Below, one piece after another: positions 27,444 to 35,354 of a DNA stretch of 47,500 nucleotides. Below the pieces are notes generated by a model. It ran no database searches and had not been told where the DNA came from. It was given only the letters and a program-made list of their open reading frames with translations. A program made the translations under genes and the position numbers. Source of the DNA: Syntrophobacterales bacterium (GTDB taxonomy: Bacteria; Desulfobacterota; Syntrophorhabdia; Syntrophorhabdales; Syntrophorhabdaceae); assembly GCA_031274925.1 (NCBI GenBank), contig JAISPL010000005.1:1-47500 (forward strand), in the 5' to 3' direction. Position 1 is the stretch's first letter; every line of letters begins with the position of its first letter.

Positions 27444-28431
27444 GATCGACACCATCAAAGATGCCCTCAACGAGTTTCTGAAAGATGAGCAGCATCTAGT
27501 GCTTGGTTTTGAAACAAGTAAAGACGGTGTACGCCACAGGATATTCAAGAGCAGCCTTGAACATTTTTCACTCCTGAACCCCTTTTTCGATGTCAACGGG
27601 GCGTTGTACCTGCGCCGGTTGTTCTCCAGGGGATCGCAGATAATCCTCTTGCTCAGGCCCTGCGAAATAAGGGCGTATAGTGAATTGGTCAAGCTTAACC
27701 AGATTGAACGTGAAGGTATCACTGCCGTGTCCATTGATTGTTTCGGTGCTGTATCCGCTAAGGATGGAGAGAATGAAACGTTGGCCGATGTGGATCAGCC
27801 GAAAGATTACTTCAAAGATACTGAAAAAATGCGCTGGACCTGCCTGGTATGCAGGGAAAGAAGGGGAGTTGTGGGTGATGCCGGCATCAGGATAGGTAAA
27901 GACGGTACAATCTGGGTATTTCCTTACACAGGGAAGGGAGAGAATTTTCTCTCACTTCTAAGCGGTGAACTGCAGGAGGCGGTGGAAATGGCCATAGTGG
28001 AGCACGCGAAACCGGAAAAATTTGCGACGGATATGACCGAATTTGCTAAAGACATCTCGAAGTGTATCCTTTGCCGGAATTGCAAGGCAATGTGCCCGGT
28101 CTGCTACTGTATTGACTGTGTCTTCAATGGGGACGAGTATCTTCCCAAAGGGGACGCGCTCCTGAACAAGGTTTTCAGGACAGGTTCTACGGATATGCCC
28201 CCGGGAAAAGAACTTTTTCATATGATCAGGATGTACCATGTGTCACAGGTCTGCGTCGGTTGCGGTTCCTGTGAAGAAGCCTGCCCTCAGGGAATCTCCC
28301 TGACAAAGTATTTCAAAGGTGTGTCCGAAAGACTTCAAGGCATGTTTTCTTACATGTCGGGCCGTAGTTTTGATGAAGATATACCGTACCTCACATTTCT
28401 TGAGGATGAGCTGAAAGATGCAGAAGATTGA
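27424..28431 (+). CDS. FdhB/FrhB-like Fe-S flavoprotein subunit
   Basis: 335 residues. The N-terminal and central part is FrhB/FdhB-like (LLLRPCEIRAYSELVKL is the typical motif). The C-terminal half binds two [4Fe-4S] clusters (Cys214/217/220/224, followed by a CYCIDC stretch, and Cys277/280/283/287). Such subunits bind a flavin or F420 and connect formate dehydrogenase, hydrogenase or NADH donors to MvhD-HdrA. No catalytic formate dehydrogenase (FdhA) is encoded alongside, so the partner is open. Overlaps mvhD by 20 nt and hdrC by 14 nt. Confidence 0.82.
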   Translation: MQGKQIKIDTIKDALNEFLKDEQHLVLGFETSKDGVRHRIFKSSLEHFSLLNPFFDVNGALYLRRLFSRGSQIILLLRPCEIRAYSELVKLNQIEREGITAVSIDCFGAVSAKDGENETLADVDQPKDYFKDTEKMRWTCLVCRERRGVVGDAGIRIGKDGTIWVFPYTGKGENFLSLLSGELQEAVEMAIVEHAKPEKFATDMTEFAKDISKCILCRNCKAMCPVCYCIDCVFNGDEYLPKGDALLNKVFRTGSTDMPPGKELFHMIRMYHVSQVCVGCGSCEEACPQGISLTKYFKGVSERLQGMFSYMSGRSFDEDIPYLTFLEDELKDAED

Positions 28432-28906
28432 TAAAACCATAGAACTTGCAGGGCACAGAAAAGAAGACCTCTCGGTATGTCTCGGGTGTAAGATTTGTGC
28501 CTCCGTATGCACGGTCAACGACCTCGGTATAGACACGAACCCTCAGGAACTGCTAGCACGTCTGTTTCTCGGGCAGGAAGTGGACAGGGATGTTCCCCTT
28601 ATACGCTACTGCACGAGTTGCTACCGTTGCACTGGTGCCTGTCCGTGGAAGATCAGGATTCCGGAATTGGTAAGAGCTCTGAGAGAATCTCTCGATATGG
28701 CATCGCCGTTTGAAAAGGCGTTTAAAGGGTCCTTGAGGATATGGGGCAGAGTCTATGAGCCCTATGTCTTCCTTATGTCCGTGCCCTTTTTGCTCAAAGA
28801 AGGCTACATGAGGCATATGGTAAAGTGGACGGAGTATATGAGTATCCATTTACCTCATAAAGTAAAACGTTTGAATGTTTCAGACGGCGAAAAAGGCAGG
28901 TCGTAA
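28418..28906 (+). CDS. hdrC: HdrC-like ferredoxin subunit
   Basis: 162 residues. Two [4Fe-4S] motifs, Cys21/24/27/31 (CLGCKICASVC) and Cys65/68/71/75 (CTSCYRCTGACP), match HdrC. The C-terminal tail (about 80-160) is mainly helical and has no membrane segment I would call. HdrC relays electrons from HdrA to HdrB. Stop and start overlap with hdrB (TAATG). Confidence 0.9.
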   Translation: MQKIDKTIELAGHRKEDLSVCLGCKICASVCTVNDLGIDTNPQELLARLFLGQEVDRDVPLIRYCTSCYRCTGACPWKIRIPELVRALRESLDMASPFEKAFKGSLRIWGRVYEPYVFLMSVPFLLKEGYMRHMVKWTEYMSIHLPHKVKRLNVSDGEKGRS

Positions 28907-29586
28907 TGGACTACGGATATTATCCAGGCTGTTCTTTGACCGGTTCGGCCCGAAAGCTTGATAGAGGCGTGAAGAAAGTAATGAAGAAACTGGGCCACAC
29001 GCTTGCCGAGATTCCTGACTGGAATTGTTGCGGTGCTTTGGAGTACGGAGACCGGAACGAGCTTATCGCCCTCTCAAGAGAGAATCTGAAGAAGGCGGAA
29101 CCCATGTGCAGAGAGATCGTGGCGCCGTGTCCGGCATGCTACAAAAACCTCAGAGATGCCGATTCCGATGGTATGTTTAAAATACTTAACCCTCTCGAGT
29201 TTCTTGAAAAGAAGGTTTTGGAGACGATTAAGACAAAACGGGACCTGAAAGGGAAGGTTTTTACGCCTTATTACGGTTGTGTCCTTCTGCGGCCTGAAGG
29301 AACCGCAATAAAAAACAAGAGCGTTATGGAGGAGTTGATTATCTTATTTGGCGGCGAACTCGCAGGAGAGAAGATCAAAGACCGATGCTGCGGAGGAAAT
29401 CAATTTTTTGCCAACAAATGGGCTACAGAAAAACTTTCCACCCTGATCACAGAGAAATCAAAAGGGACCATAGTAGTGCTTTGTCCCCTGTGCCACATGG
29501 CCTTGAACACTTTCTCGACGGGCAGGAAAATTATCTATCTCACGGACCTCGTGCTTTATATCATGGGAGAGAATAACGTCTTATGA
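28906..29586 (+). CDS. hdrB: HdrB-like non-cubane cluster subunit (compact)
   Basis: 226 residues, shorter than the usual 290 or so. Both CCG repeats are complete: Cys9, CC41-42, CPAC (75-78), and Cys125, CC161-162, CPLC (193-196), so two non-cubane [4Fe-4S] clusters are possible. The shortening is in the linker between repeats. HdrB is the disulfide- or thiol-reducing site in methanogens; in bacteria its substrate is usually unknown. Starts on the hdrC stop and overlaps the next hdrA start by 4 nt (ATGA). Confidence 0.9.
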   Translation: MDYGYYPGCSLTGSARKLDRGVKKVMKKLGHTLAEIPDWNCCGALEYGDRNELIALSRENLKKAEPMCREIVAPCPACYKNLRDADSDGMFKILNPLEFLEKKVLETIKTKRDLKGKVFTPYYGCVLLRPEGTAIKNKSVMEELIILFGGELAGEKIKDRCCGGNQFFANKWATEKLSTLITEKSKGTIVVLCPLCHMALNTFSTGRKIIYLTDLVLYIMGENNVL

Positions 29587-31325
29587 ATGTACTCATAATA
29601 GGCGGCGGTATTAGCGGAATATCCGCTGCGAAGGTTGCCTTGAAAGAAGGCCACAAAGTCACGGTCATTGAATCAACCTCTGAGGTTGGAGGGCTTATGG
29701 CGCGGATCGCGAACTGCAGGGTCGGATTCAAGACGTTTTTCGATGAGATAAAGGAAAATAAGGGTCTCACGGTAATTACGGAAGGTGTAATTTCGTCGGT
29801 CGAGAGGAAAGATGGGGTCTTTTCTGTAGCGCTTGAAAACGGCGAGCTCTTGAGCGCGGACAAGGTGATCATTGCAACTGGCCTTACTCCTTACAACCCC
29901 GTGGAGTATAAAGGAAAGAGGGTCCTGACGAGTCTTGAGTATGATAAAATTATTGACCAGCGCGTAGGTGACCTGCCCGCCGATTTTAACAGGGTTGCAT
30001 TCGTTCTCTGTGTCGGTTCGCGTTGCGAGGAATACCCCCTCTGTTCGTCTGTCTGCTGTTCGTATACCATTCGTGAGATTAAGTGGACTCTCCAGCGGGC
30101 AAAACCGGAAATAAAAGTCTTTTATAACGACATTCGATTTTTTGGCCAGGAATTTTACCTCGAAAAACTTTACAGGGATGCGGGTGTCGCCTTTGTGAGA
30201 GCCAGTTCGCGGTATTTCGATGAAGATGAAACGGGCGTCACCATGAGATATTACTCGGGTGGCGAGCTTAAGGAGGAACGGTTTGAGTATGTGGTCCTTG
30301 CCATCGGGCTTCGCCCTAACCCTGAACTTCAGCGCCTGAGCCGACTGTTCGGTTTTTCCTTGAATGAGTCCGGGTTTGTGAAAGAGGCTGAACCGTTGAC
30401 TACTGATGTGGAAGGCATTTACGCCTCCGGAGGAGCTCTCGAACCCATAAATATAAAAGATTCAATCCTTACCGGGTTCGGTGCGGGAATACTGGCCCTT
30501 AGAGGCCGGGACTTTCCGGTTGACGTGATTCAAAATCAGGACAAGCTCTATAAAGAAGAGGAACCAGAAATCACCATACCTGAGAACGGCTCTTCGTATC
30601 TCTTTTACATAGGGACCGAGGATACTGGGTCCGCAGTGTTCTATGAATATATCTCGTCCAGATTTATCTCTCTGGCACGCGGTCTTAAGAAAGAAGGAAA
30701 GACTGTATATGTGGTGACACGAAACATGGTTGCTCCGTCATATGCGGAGCTTGCCTACGAAAAGGCGAGGCGAGAAGGCGTAGTGTTTATCCATCTTGAA
30801 GAAGGGGATAGCGTTGGCTTCGGCCATGGTGAGGCGTGGTTCTCGGGTCCGGCGAGAGTGTTTACGCTGACGGTGGATACGGTGGTCAGGTTTGAGGATT
30901 ATGCGGCTCTTTTTAAAGACAGGGAATTTTTATCACTGTACAGGTCCGAGCCACAGCTTAGGTGGTCGCCGACAAAATGGGCCCGAAAGAAGTACCATGT
31001 GGGCTTCATCAGGCATCCGAGAGGAGAGAGGTGGGAGGCAAGAGAGATACTTGGAGCGCTCGGCGAGATACTTCTTGACTCCGAAGAGGACAGGGCTTTG
31101 CCGCACGTTAACGAAGAGCGGTGCAGTGGCTGCGGCTCGTGTAAGGATGCATGTCCCCACAGTGCGATTGAGCTTCAAATAATGGAAACGAGCATTGCCG
31201 TGTTCGGACCCCATGCGGTTTCCGGTGTCCCGATCGCCCACGTAAAGGAAGATACCTGCGTGGGATGCGGGCTTTGCGCATCCACGTGCCCGTCGGACGT
31301 GATCAGCTATCCGGAAACAGTGTGA
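29583..31325 (+). CDS. HdrA-like flavoprotein (third paralogue) with extra HdrA-like module
   Basis: 580 residues. FAD motif GGGISGISAAKVA at the very N-terminus (no HdrA N-terminal domain), then FVLCVGSRCEEYPLCSSVCC and FYNDIRFFGQEFY as in HdrA. About residues 330-480 (SSYLFYIGTEDTGSAVFYEY, then GKTVYVVTRNMVAPS) echo the same HdrA segment with its cysteines gone. The C-terminus is a ferredoxin with Cys514/517/520/524 and Cys559/562/565/569. It lacks the LDxTFPTxDC segment. Last gene of the run. It probably works with HdrB and HdrC just upstream, perhaps as an electron hub distinct from the 557-residue HdrA. Confidence 0.85.
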   Translation: MNVLIIGGGISGISAAKVALKEGHKVTVIESTSEVGGLMARIANCRVGFKTFFDEIKENKGLTVITEGVISSVERKDGVFSVALENGELLSADKVIIATGLTPYNPVEYKGKRVLTSLEYDKIIDQRVGDLPADFNRVAFVLCVGSRCEEYPLCSSVCCSYTIREIKWTLQRAKPEIKVFYNDIRFFGQEFYLEKLYRDAGVAFVRASSRYFDEDETGVTMRYYSGGELKEERFEYVVLAIGLRPNPELQRLSRLFGFSLNESGFVKEAEPLTTDVEGIYASGGALEPINIKDSILTGFGAGILALRGRDFPVDVIQNQDKLYKEEEPEITIPENGSSYLFYIGTEDTGSAVFYEYISSRFISLARGLKKEGKTVYVVTRNMVAPSYAELAYEKARREGVVFIHLEEGDSVGFGHGEAWFSGPARVFTLTVDTVVRFEDYAALFKDREFLSLYRSEPQLRWSPTKWARKKYHVGFIRHPRGERWEAREILGALGEILLDSEEDRALPHVNEERCSGCGSCKDACPHSAIELQIMETSIAVFGPHAVSGVPIAHVKEDTCVGCGLCASTCPSDVISYPETV

Positions 31326-31427
31326 CCGGGCTATTCCTGCCTCACGCGTAAGGATGTTTGCTCGTATCCCACTTCATGATGGCTAATAGCAATCATATGT
31401 CTTGTTGGCAGACGAGCGTAAAGACAC

Positions 31428-31982
31428 ATGGTGGCAAGAATTCAGGACAAAGCAGAAGTGGAAAGGATGGATGAACTCCCTCTTTTTGCAATTAGGTTTG
31501 TTCATCTTGAGGCTGGCCATACGGAGGCTGAGCGGGCTTTTCAAGGCAGGAACGCGCAACACCATGCCCTCTTCGACTCGGTAAACGATGCTGTCTTTTT
31601 CATGGATAACGACAGGATTATGGATTGCGACGGAAGGGTGCTTGATATGTTTGAATGCACGAGAGAACAGATCATAGGGCAGTTCCCGAGAATATTCACC
31701 TTTCCCTTGTTGCGGAACAGCAAAGATTCCGGGGGAACAAAAGGGAGTGGGCCGGTGGGACCTACCGTTACGTTCCAGCAATGTATAGAGTACAAACTTT
31801 CGAGATATGATGGCGGTCTTTTTGATGCAGAATTAAGTTTTGATCTGTTGAATCTAATAGAAAAGGTTGTCTTTCAGACTATTGAGATGGAGATCACCGG
31901 CTTCAAGAGAGTGGAGCAACCTCTGAGAGTCGAAAGCAGGTTCTGTGTCTTGACGAAAAGATATGGGCCGGCATTTGCCTAG
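31428..31982 (+). pseudogene. PAS-domain sensor remnant
   Basis: A 184-codon frame whose middle (about 45-150) reads HHALFDSVNDAVFFMDND, MFECTREQIIGQ and FDAELSF. This resembles PAS domains of hybrid sensor kinases (ALFENANDAIFLMD ... MFGCTREQIIGQ ... PFDAEVSL). No kinase domain follows, and the N-terminal 40 residues and C-terminus look degraded (the kinase-linker-like end RVEQPLRVES is present, then it stops). I read it as a broken PAS sensor left between the Hdr/Etf operon and the acyl-CoA dehydrogenase, though expression as a short PAS protein cannot be excluded. Confidence 0.6.
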
Positions 31983-32074
31983 GACAAGACGGTCTATTAA
32001 AAATGGTATCAATGCTCATTGGAGTACCGATTGTCATCATATAGATTTTCCAGAAAATTATTTGGAGGTAATGG

Positions 32075-33220
32075 ATGGAGCTTACAGTTGAGCAACGAGA
32101 CATTGTAAAGGCAGCGCGGGAGTTCGCAGAGAAAGAGTTCAAGGACCGGGCAAAAGAATTTGATGAAAAAGAAGAGTTTGATTTGTCCATAGCGAGGCGG
32201 GCGTGTGAAAACGGTTTTGTTGGAACTTTCATCCAAGAAGAATACGGAGGGGCCGGACTAGGTTTTCTCGAGCACTCCCTTATAACCGAACAGTTATGGC
32301 GTGTTGATCCTGGCTGTGGCCAGGCCGTAAATTCTTGGAGCTTTGGTTCGGAAATGGTGCAGTCTTTTGGCACTGAGGAACAGAAAAAGAAGTATCTGAC
32401 AAAGATCCCCACAGGCGAGAAGATGATTGCTTTTGCCATAACCGAGCCTGACGCTGGCAGCGATGTGACCGGGCTCAAAACGAGAGCGGAGAGAAAAGGT
32501 GATAAATATCTCATCAACGGGTCAAAAATGTTTATCACCAACGGAAGCCTTGCCGACTGGATGCTCGTTTACTGCATTACCCATCCAGAAGAGAAAGACC
32601 TGCATAATAGGTCAAGCATTATCCTCATGGATACGTCTACTCCCGGATATGAAGCAACCAAACTGCGCGGAAAGATGGGAATACGGGCGTCAAACACCGC
32701 AGAACTGAATCTCAGCAACTGCGAGGTGCCGGTGGAGAACCTCATAGGGCAGGAAAAACGGGGGTTCTACCAACTTATGGATTTTTTTAACAAGACACGA
32801 AACCACGTGGCCGCCCAAGGCGTCGGCTTGGCCCAGGGAGCCCTCGAAATGGCCATATCTCACGTGAAGAAGAGAAAGGCTTTCGGGACAACTCTCTCTA
32901 AACTCCAGGGAGTCCAATTCAAGCTTGCCGAGATGGCTACAAGAGTTGAAGCGGCGAGATCGCTTTACTACAGGGCTGCTTGGCTTCTTGACCATGGTAA
33001 GCTTGACCCAGCTCTCGTTTCCATGGCCAAATGGTTTGCGGGAGAGACGGCGGTCTATGTGGCGAATGAGGCCCTCCAACTCCACGGTGGCTACGGTTAT
33101 ATCGCTGAGTATGATATACAGAGGTTTTACAGGGATGCAAAGATTATTGAAATCTATGAAGGTTCCAAAGAAGTCGAAAAAGCAGTCATCGCCAACGAAC
33201 TGCTGAAGAAAGTGTTTTAA
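32075..33220 (+). CDS. Acyl-CoA dehydrogenase
   Basis: 381 residues, FAD-dependent. Seen: AFAITEPDAGSD (substrate/FAD loop), TRNHVAAQGVGLAQGAL, KAFGTTLSKLQGVQFKLAEM and LQLHGGYGY, with the catalytic Glu at 362 in IYEGSKEVEKA. Introduces the alpha,beta double bond in acyl-CoA and passes electrons to Etf. The chain length or cyclic substrate cannot be told. Strong ribosome site (TTGGAGGT) upstream. It lies 750 bp downstream of the Etf/Hdr run, with the PAS remnant between, and upstream of the TRAP and acyl-CoA ligase genes, so it is the likely electron source for that Etf. Confidence 0.93.
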   Translation: MELTVEQRDIVKAAREFAEKEFKDRAKEFDEKEEFDLSIARRACENGFVGTFIQEEYGGAGLGFLEHSLITEQLWRVDPGCGQAVNSWSFGSEMVQSFGTEEQKKKYLTKIPTGEKMIAFAITEPDAGSDVTGLKTRAERKGDKYLINGSKMFITNGSLADWMLVYCITHPEEKDLHNRSSIILMDTSTPGYEATKLRGKMGIRASNTAELNLSNCEVPVENLIGQEKRGFYQLMDFFNKTRNHVAAQGVGLAQGALEMAISHVKKRKAFGTTLSKLQGVQFKLAEMATRVEAARSLYYRAAWLLDHGKLDPALVSMAKWFAGETAVYVANEALQLHGGYGYIAEYDIQRFYRDAKIIEIYEGSKEVEKAVIANELLKKVF

Positions 33221-33793
33221 AGACAGGAAATCGGTAGAGCTATCGTGAATCCGGAAGGCATGCCTTTTTTACGGGTGGCATGTGGTGATTCCTTTGGATA
33301 CACTTGTCATCATTCTATACAATTAATACTGGATCTGAAGTGAATGGTCTCTTGCGGATGCTCCATTCAATTACTGTATTTGCGGCATATATTTTAAGAG
33401 ATAAAGAAGCCGAAGAAAACGGCATTCAATTTGCTTCAAACCGTATTTATAAGCAGTTGCCAGCGGAATGACAGTGTTTGAAAACTCTGTCGACTGATGT
33501 GAGAGCGGACCGTGGATATACGATTGACGAGGAAGACTCACAAGCACAAGTATGGCAGCCAGCAAGGGAGATCAACATTACAATGGGCCGGCCAGATGAG
33601 TCGGCAGAGTGTTTATGCTCCGTATGCGGTGGCTGACAGGGTAACTATACTAAAGACAATCATACTACATAATTAAAAGGAGGTGATTTCGTTCAGGGGA
33701 AAAGAAAATACTAATATTCTGTATATTGAAATTAAAAAGATTGGTATTTGACATATTGAAGTTTTATCAAAACCAAAACGCAAGGGAGGGTTT
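33221..33793. other. Gene-free stretch before the TRAP operon
   Basis: About 570 bp. No intact gene. It contains an isolated AAAAGGAGGTGATT (near 33676) with a 22-codon frame too close to it to use it normally, and an AT-rich stretch around 33700-33770 likely to hold the promoter of the TRAP operon, but I cannot fix a -35/-10 pair. Confidence 0.4.
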
Positions 33794-34825
33794 ATGAAGG
33801 TATCAGCTTGGATAGGCCGATGTTTCGTTGCAGCATTGCTTTTAGTCGTTTTTCTGGTGCCGTCCCGGAGTATAGCCGCAGAAAAAGTAATTACATTGAA
33901 GGTGTCCAACTGGTTTCCGATTACCCATAAGCAGAGTATCCTTCTTGATGAGTGGGGGAAAGAAGTAGAGAAGAAGACCAACGGCAAGTTGAAGGTCAAC
34001 TATTATCCAGCAGGCACTCTTGTGCCAACTGCTCAGAGCTATGATGCAGTGACTAAAGGAATTACCGATGTGGGCAACCATGTGCTTGGATATACAGTGG
34101 GGAAGTTCCCTCTCACTGAAATTGTTGACCTCCCCCTCGGATACCCGAACAATACAGTCCCGACAAGACTCGCGAACGCTTTCTACAACAAATTTAAACC
34201 AAAAGAGTTCGATGAAGTGAAGATTCTCTGGTTCCACGCTCAAGCCCCTGGAATAGTCCACACGAAAGATAAATCGGTGACGAAGCTGGAGGATTTGAAA
34301 GGCTTGAAGATGAGGACTTACGGATCGAATGCGCAATTCATGGGACTTCTCGGCGGGACGCCGGTCGCAATGCCTATGACAGATGTATATGATGCCCTGT
34401 CAAGGGGTGTTGCCGATGGCCTGATGTGCCCATACGAGGCGCTGGAAGGATTTAGGATCGGAGAACAGGTGAAATACCATATTGAGAACTATGACACCTC
34501 CTACAGCGCCACTTTTGTAGTCGCCATGAACAAGAAGAAATGGAATTCCCTTCCCCCTGATGTTCAGAAAGTGATCGATGAAATGAGTGTTGAATATATT
34601 GAGAAATTTGCCGCCATGTGGGACGAGATTCAAAAGAGTGGGAAGGAGTATTGCATCAAGAGAGGGAGCAAGGTCATTACCCTTGACAAAGCCGAACAAG
34701 CCAAGTGGGTGGCCAAGGCGGAGCCCCTGTTTGAAGATTATGCGAAGAGAATGAAGGCGAAGGGACTACCTGGCGACGAAGCATTGAAATTCGTACGTGA
34801 CTATTTGAAACCATACAAAAAATAG
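33794..34825 (+). CDS. TRAP transporter solute-binding protein (DctP family)
   Basis: 343 residues, periplasmic. Signal peptide (MKVSAWIGRCF then a hydrophobic core, cleavage near residue 29 after SIAA), then a DctP domain with KSVTKLEDLKGLKMR and DVYDALSRGVADG. Feeds the DctQM subunits encoded next. Paralogous to the orphan at 3141. Ligand likely an organic acid, by family. GGGAGG precedes the ATG. Confidence 0.93.
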   Translation: MKVSAWIGRCFVAALLLVVFLVPSRSIAAEKVITLKVSNWFPITHKQSILLDEWGKEVEKKTNGKLKVNYYPAGTLVPTAQSYDAVTKGITDVGNHVLGYTVGKFPLTEIVDLPLGYPNNTVPTRLANAFYNKFKPKEFDEVKILWFHAQAPGIVHTKDKSVTKLEDLKGLKMRTYGSNAQFMGLLGGTPVAMPMTDVYDALSRGVADGLMCPYEALEGFRIGEQVKYHIENYDTSYSATFVVAMNKKKWNSLPPDVQKVIDEMSVEYIEKFAAMWDEIQKSGKEYCIKRGSKVITLDKAEQAKWVAKAEPLFEDYAKRMKAKGLPGDEALKFVRDYLKPYKK

Positions 34826-34868
34826 TGAGAGATATCGTATCCATTCGAATTTTAAAGGAGAAGAAGGA

Positions 34869-35354
34869 ATGCAGATATTTCACGCGATGGTTTTGAGAGT
34901 AAGTAAAGTGATGGATGTGATCGGAGGGGCCATCCTGACGCTCATGATGCTGATTACTGTGCTGGATGTGGTCTTGCGTTTCCTTAAAAAGCCCATTACG
35001 GGTACGTACGAACTGGTGTTTCTGGGGGGTGCCGTGGTCATTGGGTGTGCGATTCCGGTGACATCATTGGAGGGAGGGCATGTGTGTGTGGATTTCCTGC
35101 TGGAGCATTTTTCGGCAGGAATCAGAAAGGGCTTCATTCTTTTCACGAGGATACTGGGTATGGCATTCTTTTTTTTGCTGGGAAGCAATCTTTTCCTGCT
35201 GGGTACTGATCTTTATAAATCAGGCGAGGTTTCACTCACCCTGCATGTGCCTTATTATCCCGCCGCCTATCTTCTGGCTCTCTGTGCATTCGTGGAGTGC
35301 CTTGTACTCCTTTCGTCGTTCATAAAGACCATATCTGGGGGAGATCATGAATGA
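34869..35354 (+). CDS. TRAP transporter small membrane subunit (DctQ family)
   Basis: 161 residues with four hydrophobic spans, the usual DctQ layout (first about 15-40, then GTYELVFLGGAVVIGCAIP, a span near 95-120, and one near 130-155). It bridges the binding protein and DctM. Strong AAGGAG ribosome site. Overlaps dctM by 8 nt. Confidence 0.9.
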   Translation: MQIFHAMVLRVSKVMDVIGGAILTLMMLITVLDVVLRFLKKPITGTYELVFLGGAVVIGCAIPVTSLEGGHVCVDFLLEHFSAGIRKGFILFTRILGMAFFFLLGSNLFLLGTDLYKSGEVSLTLHVPYYPAAYLLALCAFVECLVLLSSFIKTISGGDHE

